Shown here: piece after piece, positions 34,320 to 44,957 of the stretch
How positions within the stretch are numbered: the first letter of the stretch is position 1
Layout: the number at the start of each line of letters is the position of its first letter
Translations under genes and position numbers: made by a program
The notes under the pieces: model-generated
Databases searched by the model: none
The model's input: the letters and a program-made list of their open reading frames with translations, nothing else
What the model was told of the DNA's origin: nothing
Assembly: GCA_035610365.1 (NCBI GenBank)
Contig: CM069435.1
Span: 90,615,389-90,679,388, forward strand
Source of the DNA: Aquatica leii
Taxonomy: Eukaryota > Arthropoda > Insecta > Coleoptera > Lampyridae
Direction: 5' to 3'
Length of the DNA: 64,000 bases

Positions 34320-35812
34320 GGCAACTTCAGTTACAACATTGATACGGTCCAAACCCGGAAGACGTTCTTAGCTTAGTATAGACTCCGGCCGTGGAAGTCG
34401 CTATTACAACGTTTATCAAATCCATTATTTTGAAGTAGGCATCCAAAGTTTATAGAAAATTATTGTATGAATACGTAATATTATCCGTTACCAAAGCAAA
34501 CTAGATTATCGTCATCCTTACTACACATATCTGCCACTGTTCTCACTTCAGAACTAAAAAACTTCCATGTATCTCCAATGCTAAGTTTCCATACCTTATT
34601 GTCATTTTCTTATAGCCTTTAGGTTTTACAACTCTTTGCAATACTTTAGTTAAATTATTAGCGACGCAAATCTAGAAATAAGAAGTATGTGTATTAGAAA
34701 ATGTAAATAAACAGAAAGTGATCAAAAGTGTTTCAACATTCAATTTAATCTAATTCGTAGCTTTAATATTAATCAAAATAGCAATAATAAACAAATAACT
34801 TTGAACATCTTGTATATCTAATTCTAATTCAAGTTAAAGTGATGGTGAATTTCGTTACTTTTGAGTAATCGTTACTATTCGTTACTTTTACTTTTTGTAT
34901 TCGTTTGATTACTTTGGATACTATGACTATTTTGACAACTGCATGTATTTGTTGTAATAAATACGGGTACCGGAATATAATTCCTTGAATCGTTTCGCGA
35001 TAGGGATTTGATTACCTTAGACGTATGTGCATAAATGACTAGAACGTGTTGTAAAATTCTAATTTATGTAAACATTTTTGACAGTAGCTGATACCGGAGA
35101 AACTTATCATTTTAAATACAAAACAGAACATATGTACCTACTTTGGATTGTTAGTATTTATAAACGTTTTTAATATTAATTTTAAGAAATGGAAATACGC
35201 ACAATATATAATGTAAAATTGAGATAAACGGCAAATTAATTTGGTACACCTCATACAAATACATACTTTATAATGTAATATATTTTCGTTACCTACTAGT
35301 TTACGCAAGAATTATAAATTTGTATGTGAATGTGTTATAAGTATGTACTAATATTTGTATCTTATGTATATTCGTAGAAAATAATTAATATACAAACATT
35401 AGAACTCAAAAAACAGAAATATATGACAATTTTATTACATTTTGCTTACCTTTTGATCAGTTGATAAAATCACTTTTGTAGATGATGCAATGCACACACT
35501 ATCTGCGCGTGAAACGTTCTGCTGGTTTTGCTGATGTATCATAATATAAGAAGGTTTGTTCATAACTTAAGATAAAATTATAACTATAGTGATAACTAGT
35601 AAAATATGAAAACAATTCATAACTTTATTACATTTATAAACCATATTCATAATACATGAATACACGTAACGCATACAAATTGCACTCTTAGGAATGTTGT
35701 ATGCGTATTACGCATAACATCATAATATAATTCATATTTTATAAATTTTATTAAATGTGTAATTTATGAACATACTATTCATAACTAGTGATTGCAGATT
35801 TCTCTCCGTGTA

Positions 35813-36100
35813 CTAAATACAGTCGTCTACTATTACCTATTAAATTGGGAAATTGAATCTTTAATATTCGGGCATAATATGTTAATAGAGAAGGCGGTTG
35901 AGTGAGGACGTGTTTAATGTTATTTCGTATAAGAAAGTATAGGCGAGTTCAGATAGAGTGCGTGAATGCGAGCGAGTATCGTGGTCTAGTTCAAACGTCA
36001 AGTGGGCTTTTGTTAATGGTGAATTACATACTGTTATTTTATTTATAAACTTTTTTTAATGTTCGTAGCGGGTTTTAATTAAACACAATTAGAAGGAATT
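35813..36100 (+). other. Probable 5' untranslated region of LINE copy 1
   Basis: GC content and G-richness rise from about 35880. There is no open frame. The region leads directly into the LINE ORF1 at 36101. The 5' end of the LINE is not delimited. Confidence 0.4.
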
Positions 36101-36361
36101 ATGTCAGAATCCGAATTGACAGGATTGGAAAAGAAAAGCAAACGACAAGAGATTGTGCAAGAAGTTTTTGCAAGGAGTAAGCGAACAAAAATAAGCTCGA
36201 GAAAGGAAGAGAAGCAGGGAGTAATGAAGATGTGTAGAGAGACGATTAAAGAAATAAAGCAGATGAGAGAAGAGAACAATAAATTAATAGTTAATCTGGA
36301 AAAGATCACGGAAGAGTTAAGAAAAGAAAGAGAAGAGCGTAGGGAGATATGCGATATGTGA
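36101..36361 (+). pseudogene. LINE ORF1 coiled-coil fragment
   Basis: An 86-codon frame from ATG at 36101, rich in Lys, Glu and Arg. It has heptad-like leucine and isoleucine spacing (MRETIKEIKQMREENNKLIV pattern), consistent with the trimerising coiled coil of a LINE ORF1. It ends early at a TGA and continues in other frames. Homologous to 48530-48790. Confidence 0.6.
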
Positions 36362-39300
36362 GAGAAAAAAATAAGAGCATGGAAGAGAATATAGAAAATT
36401 TGGAAAGAAGAGTGGAAGTAATGGAAAGAGAAGAAATTACTTGGTTATAAAAGGCATGGAAGGTCAAGAGGGAAAAGAAGAACGTAAAAAGCAAGTGGAT
36501 AACTTGTTTAAAATAAACTGGGAGTAGAGAAAGGTATACGAGACGCAATTAAAATAACGAGGAGGTTAATACTGGTAAAATTAGATTCCGTAGAAGATCA
36601 GCTAAAAATATTAAAGAAAAAAGGAAGGCTAAGAAAAACGAAGATATTTATAGATGATAGTATGGCCCCACTGGAAAGAGAGATACAAAAAAATATAAGG
36701 ATGTAAACAAGAAGACTAAAAGAAGAAGGAAAACGAACAAAAATAGGGTTTATGAAATTATGGATTGAGTAAGAGGAGATGCACTGGAACGTAAAAGAAA
36801 ATAAATTAGAGAGAAATAGGCCAAAAAACTAGAAATAAGAGGGGCAAATGATAAAAAAAAGGGAACGACCAGGCAAAGATGAAGGGTATCAATAAGGAAA
36901 AAAACGAAGGAAATTAGTTCAGTTTTTTGGAACGTTGCAGGAGTTAAAAATAAAGGAACTGAGTTTTGGAAGTATATAGAAGGGTTCGAAATTGTGGGTT
37001 TAGTAGAAACTTCGCTAGAAAAAAAAGATTGGAAAAGATGGAAAAAAAATTTACCACAGGGATATAGATGGAATGTATAATATCGGGAGTAAGAAAAGAA
37101 TGGATAGTAGAAGAAGAGAAGAATAAAAAGCAAGAGCAAGGAATAGTAGTAAATCAAATATTAAGGGAAGATGAGGGTAGATATACAGTGATAACAGTGT
37201 ACTGTCAAGAAATGAAACAAACAATAAAAATTTGAAACAGTTACTGGCTGAAGAGGAGAGAAGAAAATTAATAATAGGTGTAGATTTTAACGCGAGAATT
37301 CGAGAAAGTGGCCATTACAAGTAAGGCTAAAAGGTTGGAAGAAAGAAATAAAAAAATTAGACTCAGTTTGGGAGGAGAAAAAGATATGGACAGATGAAAA
37401 TATTGAGGTTTATAGGAAAAAAATAGAAAAACAACAATGGATGGAGGAAGTAGTAGAAGAAGGAGAGAAAGAACTAATTAATAAAATCGATCAAGCAGTA
37501 GAAAAAAATACAAGAAAAAAAGGAGTATAGAGAAAAGAAGTGGTGGAATAAAGAATGCAGTAAAGCCAGAAAAGAGCTAAGAAAAGGTAAAAAAAAGTGG
37601 AAAAAAAGAAAAATTAATATACAGGAATATAAAAGATTGAGATCACAATATAGAAAAGAATGTGGTAAGAGAAAAGAGGGATATAGACAAGAGTTAGAAG
37701 AACATATAACAATGTTAGAAACTGAAAAAGACATATGGAGCTTTTGAATAAGGAAAGTGAAATTGGTAAGAAAGGAAGAGGGAAAAATTGATATGAAAAA
37801 ATGGAGATAACATTGCGTAAATGCCTTAGAGGGGGAAGAAGAGAGGAAGGCTGAATTCCAAATAGAACGGATAACAAGAGGAGGGAGCAGTACGGCTATA
37901 CAAAAAAAGAAACAGAAAAGGCATTAAGAAAAATTAAAAAGGAAAAGCAGAAAGGACAGATGGGCGCAAGGAGAACAATGGAAATATACAGGAAAGAGAA
38001 CGAAAGAAAGAATAGGAAATATTTTAAATAAGATATGGTCTGGTGAAGGGTTTCCGGATCATTGGAAAAAAGCAATAATATGCCCAGTTTACAAAGGAGG
38101 AAACAGAAGATAGGTAAAAAACTATAGAGGTATAAGTGTGGCAAATGTGGGATAAAATATTTAAATGACAATTTTGCAAAAAAGACTAGAAAGAAAAATA
38201 GAGGAAAACAAGATCTTACCAGACTGGCAAACGGAAATTAGAAAAGGGAAAAGGGCATTAGATAATGTATACATATTGAAACAGATAGTAAGCAAAGAAT
38301 TAGAAGTGAAGAGAGGGAAAGTTTTTGCGTTATTTCTGGATATAAAAGAAGCGTTTGATAATGCAAATAGGAGTAAATATATTAAGAATGAAACAGATAG
38401 AGGAAGAACTAGTTAGGAATATAGAGGCAATAGATAATGAGACAAAGCAAGAATAGTTGGCAAGTTAAGTGAAGCATTTTGGACAAATAAAGGATTAAGG
38501 CAGGGGTGCCCAATTAATCCTTGTTTATTTGCAGTATAATTAGAGGATTTAGAGAAATAATTGATGGGGCAACAGAGTGGAGGAAAAAGTGTGGGTTTTG
38601 TCGTATGCGGATGATATAATGATTATAGCGAAGAAAGAAAGAGAAATGAAGAAGATGATAAAGACAGTAAAAAAGTATCTGGAAAAAAGTGTTTAAGTGT
38701 AAATGTGGGAAAAACAAACAAAATAGTGTGCCAAAAAGGGAACGGGGTAAAAAAAAGTGGAGAGACGAGGTTATAGAAAGTGTAAATTAAGTGACTAATT
38801 TGGGTTATCGAATCAGATACGATAATAAAGATGATGCACATATAAAGTGGTTGGCAAAGAAATGTAATAGAATAGTAGGTCAGGTGTGGGGTATAGGAGA
38901 GAGAGGGTTTTAGAAGCAAATAAAAGCAAGAAGATGGTTGTTTACCAAATTAATAAAGAGTGTGATGATGTACGGGGCGGAAATATGGAGATGAAGGGAA
39001 TGGGAGGAATTGGAGAAAGTGCAAAAAAAATACTGGAAATGGACGTTAGGATTAGAAAGGGAAACGCCAGGATAAATAGTAGAGAAGGAAATGAAGTTAG
39101 GAAAAATAAGACTACAGGCGGGGAAGAAAGCACTGTGTTACAAAGAACAAATGAAAGAAACAGATGAATATACATTGCTTTAGGTGTGCTGGAGAGAGCT
39201 AAAGAATAAAAACATTAAACATGGACAAGAAGAAAGAAAAAGGTATTATGAAAGAGTTGGATATGCGAGAGAAGAGGTAGAAAAAATAAGAGAGACAGGA

Positions 39301-39830
39301 AGAGAAATAAAAGATGAGATAAGGATATACAGAGACAAGAATAAAAGAGAGGAAATACAATGAGAAATATACAAATATAGTAATAGATAATATTCCATGG
39401 TACATAAAGGGCGAAAAAAGCTTAAGATTAAAAAGAATGGTAGCAAGATTTGAGATGAAGAGCAAGAGAATAAGTATTGGAAGGAATATAAAGATAAGAG
39501 ATGCAGACAATGTGGGGAGGGATGGGATAATTTAGAGCACATGTTAAAAGAATGCATAAAACTAAGAGAAGAGGAGATAGGAAGCTTGGAGATTTTGGGA
39601 GAACGAGGAGAAGGAGTGGGATGAATGGAAGAGGTATTAAAAAGAAGAAGAAGATTACATTTAGGGTAGTAGATGTATTTGTATATAGAAAAGTGATTAG
39701 CGGTAGAGGGTTTAGGGTTTTTTTTGCTTTATGTAGTGAGATAATATAATGTTTAGTTTAAAATCCGAATTCTATGTTAAAAAAAAAAATTTTATGACAA
39801 ATAAAGCCTATTATTATTATGTTAATAGAG
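36101..39830 (+). mobile_element. LINE retrotransposon, copy 1 (multiply frameshifted)
   Basis: A non-LTR retrotransposon with a strongly purine-rich sense strand. In order: a coiled-coil ORF1 (36101-36361 in its longest piece); an APE-type endonuclease from about 36915 (FWNVAGVKNKGTEFWKYIEG, then a GVDFNA motif near 37277); a reverse transcriptase with YRGISVANV near 38126 and the YADD box at 38604-38615; and a C-terminal CRQCGEGWDNLEHMLKEC zinc motif near 39508. Many frameshifts and stops make it dead. Compared with copy 2 it lacks part of the endonuclease (near 37300). An AATAAA lies near 39800. The lineage resembles LINEs common in ants, in the Jockey/R1 superfamily, but the clade is not certain. 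Confidence 0.88.
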
Positions 39831-40084
39831 ACGACGTTGCTTTTAAAGTTTATATCAACACACATGTACTGCATTCAAAATTAATTTTAAAATCTGTGAA
39901 GTTTAGCGTACGTCGTGTTTCAGTATCCAATGTAACTAACTCAGCCTTACTTGTGATACTACAGCTATATACTTGTTACCCATTTTTCAGTTTTTAGGAA
40001 TGTTTATAACGTTACTAGCCCCAGTAACAGTTTCAACCCTTTTTCTTTCTTAATAAAATTGGGTGTCGATCGTATGTATGACGA
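39831..40084. other. Short intergenic stretch
   Basis: Between the LINE tail and the foldback element. The 82-codon open frame at 39749-39997 has no family resemblance. Confidence 0.35.
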
Positions 40085-40093
40085 CTAAATATA

Positions 40094-40949
40094 CGGTCTA
40101 GGACGTTTGAAAGCGACCGTTTGAACGTAAACTCTTTGAACGCCAGAACATTTGAAATCAGGCATATTTTGACGCGAGACGTTTAGACGCGAGACTTTTG
40201 AACGCAAAGAAGTTTCAAAGCAGGGACGTTTAAACGCAAGATGCATTTTTATTTCTCTATACGTAGTAAGACAACAAAGTATTCAGTTTGCAAGAAACAA
40301 CTTTATCTTGTATCTTTGTCGGTTTTAAAGGTATTGAGCTTCCAAACACTTGTATTGAGTACGAATTTCTGTTTATACGATTCTTAGATTTAGATGTGTA
40401 GGGTGGTCGATCTTGCTGAAATTTTGTACGTACTGTAACTGTTTAATAATTACCAAAAATTACTATTATTTATTGTACCAAACGACGCAGGAAAAATAAT
40501 TATTTAGCTTATTTAGAATATAATGATAGCAAACAAAAACGCAAAATGGCAAAAACTTTTACTCATTTAAAATAGCAATATAACAGAGACAGAAAAACGC
40601 TAAAAGTTCTTGTCTTGTACATAAAAATGTAAAAACTAGCTCTTGTTTTTAACATTAATTTTAAAAAACGTTGTTAATGTAATTATTTTATTTACCTACT
40701 TTACTTTTCACTTTAATTTTTTGCAAATATAACAATACTGACCATCCTAGACATCTAAATCTAAAAATCGTATAAATAGAAATTCGTACTTAAAAATGCA
40801 TCTTGTGTTCAAACTTCCTTGCGTTCAAACTTCTCCGCGTTCAAACGTCTCTACGTCCAAACGTCTCGCGTTTAGAAGTCCTTGCGTTTAATCGTCTTTA
40901 CATTGAAACGTATTGCGTCCCAACGGTCGCGTTCAAACAAGCCATTCCG
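40094..40949. mobile_element. Foldback element with tandem-repeat arms, 9-bp target duplication
   Basis: 856 bp flanked by CTAAATATA at 40085-40093 and 40950-40958. The arms (40094-about 40430 and about 40737-40949) are inverted copies. Outer parts consist of diverged 14-17 bp units of type GTTTGAACGCAAGACG; inner parts share AATCGTATAAAYAGAAATTCGTA and AGATTTAGATGT. The ends differ: CGGTCTAGG at the left, CGGAATGGC at the right when read inward. The central 300 bp has no gene. A foldback or MULE-type DNA transposon fits the 9-bp duplication. One arm plus flank is copied at 7346-8110. Confidence 0.8.
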
Positions 40950-41436
40950 CTAAATATACAATTTTTATCACAAGTAGTTCAAGTCTTATTTATCGTTCAG
41001 ATTATTCAAACACGAGGCTTGACTTCTTTTTCAATGCATATAAATTTCGCTACTGTAATTGTTAATCGCATAGGATGCTGCCTTAACTCGATGGTTTAGA
41101 ATAGGTACCGGAAATTGAATTTTGTTATTTATTGTGATATAGCAATGAGCGAATAGTTTCATTTCTTGCTATTTAGTTCTGTTCTACTAATTTCCTTGTT
41201 TTGTCCTTTCCTTCCTTTCTTATTCCTTGTCCTTGTTTTGCTTTCTTTTAGTGTTGTGAGGTGTGAGCAATCACTTGTGGTCTTTTTTTCACTATAGCGT
41301 TTTTATAACTGATTATTATCAATACATTAAAAACAGGCTAAATTCTCTTAGTTTCTTTATCCACGCCGCTCTTCGATATCCGAGCTGCCATTGCCTTTCT
41401 TTACTGTGGATTAAGTTATAGGTAATTGATCGCTTT
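40950..41436 (+). repeat. Flank shared with 7595-8040, leading into the Gypsy gag
   Basis: Long near-identical blocks with the 7.6-8.0 kb copy, e.g. GATATAGCAATGAGCGAATA and CTATAGC...TTTTATAACTGATT. Because it runs directly into a gag frame, it is probably the LTR or leader of the Gypsy element, but LTR ends were not found. Confidence 0.6.
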
Positions 41437-44315
41437 AACAAAATGGGAAGAACTTGTAACTTTACTTAAAACTGAATTCTTGCCTATCGACTACAATGAA
41501 AGGTTACTTGATGAAATTAAAAACAGAACTATATATCTTTCTGAAAATATGAGCTCGTACTTTGCTGTAATGTATAATCTCTTTCAACGTTTAACTACTC
41601 CTCTCTCCGAAACAAAACAATTATACTACATCAGACGAAACTTAACTCCATTTTACCAGAATGCTTTAACTTTAACTCTATTTCTAGCATTGCACAACTT
41701 TCTGCCTTAGGCAAACAGATTGAACAAAATCATTACCTCCACCTTTAAGAAAATCATCACACTTACTTACAAAAACTTGCTTTGAAACCATCGACCGCAT
41801 CTGTTTCTACTTCTAATAACTCACCGATTACTTGTTGGAACTGCAATAAAATTGGCCATGTCTCTCCAAATTGTTCGGAACCCCAAACCATTCATTGTTA
41901 TGGTTGCGGGAAACCAAATGTCGTTAAACCAAAACGTCCAAACTGCAATAACGCTTCTTTAAACTAAACTTAGAGTTCTCGGACCGAGTCGAGTCACTCC
42001 TTTTGCTACGTTATCTGACCAACATAAATACGTGTTAAATTTCTTACTAGCTAATGTCCGCAAAAATGAACGTCCTTATCTTAATATCACAACTTTTGGC
42101 TACCCTTTTAAAACTTTATTATATTCTGGATGCTCTAAAACTATCTTAGGTTATAACGACAAAAACTTTCTTGTAACGTATAAACTTTAAATAATAACTA
42201 ATAATATTAATAATAATAATTAAATAACAAATGCACCGTACCAGCTCTTACGACTTTATTACGTATAAACACAAACAATAAGTTAGAGCAATGAGTCTTA
42301 TTCAAATTATAATCAGATCTGGGAATTCTTATCGTAGTCTCATATTTACAATTCTAATTTGACATATAATTTAAAATATAATTTGAAACATAATTTGGAC
42401 GCCACAATATTTTTTATATTAAATTTATAACGGTTAAATATTGAAACCAACAAAACAAATAAACAAATCTTAAAACGAATACTTAAGTTATCTACATACG
42501 TGTAATTGAAGGTTAGGTTAATCTCTTGTTGTTTGCAACTTCGCGCATGGGCGTGGTCATCACGTGACTTAATTGAATTACGCGTTTCTTATCTGATTTA
42601 TGCAACATTACGAATTTCTTGAAATGCAAATTTAACTTCCATATTTTCCGTAATTATTCTGATTTGATCTAATATCCGTACAGATCCATTAACCAGAATA
42701 TCGTAAACAAACGTAACATATGATAATTCTTCATTCGAGACATCCAAATCAAATTCCATCGAACGTAACCATGAATAATTATCGATTTTCACACATGAAA
42801 ATCTTAATTCGTAACGGAAATTCTTTGTAAAAGCGACGTTGTGACTAACATCAAACGTGCTGCGTAAACCATAATTTCATATCGCATTTCAGACCTCAAA
42901 TTCGTAAAAAGGCATACGTATCCAAACCAAATATTCGTAACCATAAACGAAATCATACGTACACAAATCGAAAAGCATCGAATAAATCAGAAACGTAGTC
43001 GTATATCGTAGCTCATAGTAAAAAAAAACTTCCAGTTCGTACGTACCAAACCAAAAAAGAAAAAACGTACACCGTAAACCATCGAAATTGTACGTATCCA
43101 AACAAATCAAATTGAACGTATCCACAGCGTATATCGTAGCTCATCGTAAAAAAAAACCTTTTAGATTACGGGTTTCTTTAACAAACAAAAGCGTAAATTT
43201 AAACGAACGAAAGCGGATAGTATTGCATACGACTAACGCAGAATTCCACCGTACAAATTTAACATGTGGACATTTTCTGCACGCTGTGCAGGACGAACAC
43301 GTCCTCGCGCGTTGATGAACGCACGCAAGATGGTTGATCACTTAAGAAGAAGAACCCATAACGCATGTGCAGTGCGTAAAATGCATTGCGCAAAAGAATT
43401 TATATTAACAGTGAACACAAAAATGTTAATTAAAAGACGTAATCAATCGAAAAAATGTGCACGTTACAAGGTCAATCAGGCTGGAACCTCTTAAATACTT
43501 TAGGTCTTTCGTTACAGAAATATCGCTCGTCTCCTAAATCATCTTCTGCTTGCTTGCTTGCTAATGGTGAAAGTTGTTATATTCTTGGTACTGTTAATCT
43601 ACCTATCACTTTACAGGATAAGACCGTCACTTTAGAAGTCTTAGTCATTCCTGAAGTTACTCAACCACTTATCTTAGGCATTGATTTTTGTAAAGCAATA
43701 GATTTTGTCCCTAATTTTCAGACTGGTACATGGACTTTTGAAAATTCTGATGAAATTTGCTTCTTATCCACTACGGATCATCTAGTTGATAGATCTAATC
43801 TCTCTGAGACTAAAGAACAATCTCTACAATCATTATTCAATTCTCCTGTACTAAATTCTACTGAACTTGGCTGTACTAGCTTAATAGAACACCATATACG
43901 TACAACCAGTGAGCCTATCAAACAGCGTTACTACCCACTCTCTCCTGCATTACTTAGATCGCTAATGATAAACTTAATTCTATGATTAAACTAGGAATTG
44001 TTGAATCTTCTGCAAACCACTGGTCTAGTTCAATTGCGGATCCAAAGCGGATGCCTACCCTCTTTCTTACATAAATACTATTTTAGGACGTCTTTGTGAT
44101 GCTCAATTACTTTCTTCTCTGGATATTCGTTCTGCTTATTGGCAAATTCCTCTAACTCAAAATTTTAAACCCATAACTGCATTTACCATACCTGGCAGAG
44201 ACCTATATCAATTTAATCGCATGCCTTTTGGCTAACAAAATTCTCCCGCTACTTTTCAACGTTTAATAGATCGAATTCTTGGCGCTGATTTAGAACCGTA
44301 TCAATGCGCTTTTGA
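41426..44315 (+). mobile_element. Ty3/Gypsy-type retrotransposon relic, truncated at 3' end
   Basis: In order: a gag piece (41426-41710, WEELVTLLKTEFLPIDYNER); zinc knuckles (41782-41967, CWNCNKIGHVSPNC then CYGCGK); a protease start near 42010-42150 whose catalytic motif reads LYSGCSKT instead of the usual DSGAS; about 1.3 kb of foreign DNA; the rest of the protease (43463-43985, PLILGIDFC and a leader to the polymerase); and the N-terminal reverse transcriptase (44000-44315, SLDIRSAYWQIPL, FNRMPFG then a stop). The RT ends immediately after LEPY, just before the catalytic YLDD, where the segmental duplication starts. Several stops and shifts; not functional. Confidence 0.85.
42151..43475. 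other. Insertion inside the Gypsy protease gene
   Basis: About 1.3 kb that does not belong to the element, between the ILG and GW..LNTLGL parts of the protease. It contains a direct repeat of CGTATATCGTAGCTCATMGT (near 43001 and 43123) and recurrent CGTACGTAT / ACGTATCC motifs. Several overlapping short frames on both strands (42598-42792, 42889-43125, 43088-43494) have no family resemblance and probably are not genes. Confidence 0.5.
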
Positions 44316-44957
44316 CCTGGTAATGTTTAAATTAAAAAAAAAGATTAAAAAAAGCTTAACGTTAAATTGTCTTTTTGGTGATGTCAAAAGTGAATTTCGT
44401 AGATCACTGCGATTTGCACGGCCGTTCTATTAAAACAAGTTTTTCTAAACATTGATATTTATTTTGCATTAATAAAAATGTTACATAAACTACAAACACC
44501 AAGTAATTCAAACTAAAACAAAAATAGCTAATGTCAACGTTATTACAGTTTTTACTAAGATGACGACTGAACATGTAGGATATGACGTCATGTAGCTTCG
44601 CAGTCGAAGCACCGCTGTTTGTGTATTATAGCAATACCAATCTAAAATGTGTAAACTAACTAAAAGCTATACATAAATAAAAAATTTGTAAATAATTACT
44701 AATTTTCTAAATTCTAATACGTGCGTTATTCACAAAAGATCAAACATGTGTATTATCACTTTAGGCATGTTCTCTATATCTTAAATCTTGAAAGACAATA
44801 ATTGAGTATAAGACAAAACGTTTAGGTACATAACGAGTTATTTTACATAATTAATTACATGTTTACATTTACGTAAAAGAATTTTGTGTTTTGAATAAAT
44901 CGGATTGAAACACTTTTAATTTTAAACATGCTACATTTGCACCACATAAAAATTTGT

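Larger units (their letters stand above)
33820..34406. mobile_element. Palindromic element with paired hammerhead-like cores, 14-bp target duplication
   Basis: Flanked by the exact 14-bp direct repeat CAACGTTTATCAAA (33806-33819 and 34407-34420). The outer arms (33821-33925 and about 34270-34376) are inverted copies carrying hammerhead-like cores. The centre holds a second inverted repeat around a GAACCACTACAGAGTTA block. Long, non-staggered-type target duplications and this structure fit a Penelope-like insertion reduced to inverted terminal repeats. No protein remains. Confidence 0.72.
32899..35810. mobile_element. 2.9-kb element with 13-bp inverted repeats and TA target duplication
   Basis: The ends are CACGGAGAGAAAT at 32899-32911 and its exact reverse complement at 35798-35810, each flanked by TA (32897-32898 and 35811-35812). 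This is the signature of a Tc1/mariner/pogo-type DNA transposon. No transposase is recognisable, so it is probably non-autonomous. The subterminal DNA is full of AATCATA / TATGATT and TTCATAA motifs in both orientations. It hosts the 587-bp palindromic insertion at 33820-34406. The minus-strand frame at 33462-33728 is low-complexity hydrophobic sequence, not a gene. Confidence 0.78.

Noticed and set aside
36079-39557. Long minus-strand frames rich in Leu, Phe and Ser
   Set aside because: Composition follows from the purine bias of the LINE sense strand; no protein family resemblance, and frames do not line up between the two LINE copies.
43088-43494. Overlapping plus-strand frames in the Gypsy insertion
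   Set aside because: Basic, low-information translations of a repeat-bearing insertion; no motif and no conservation evidence.
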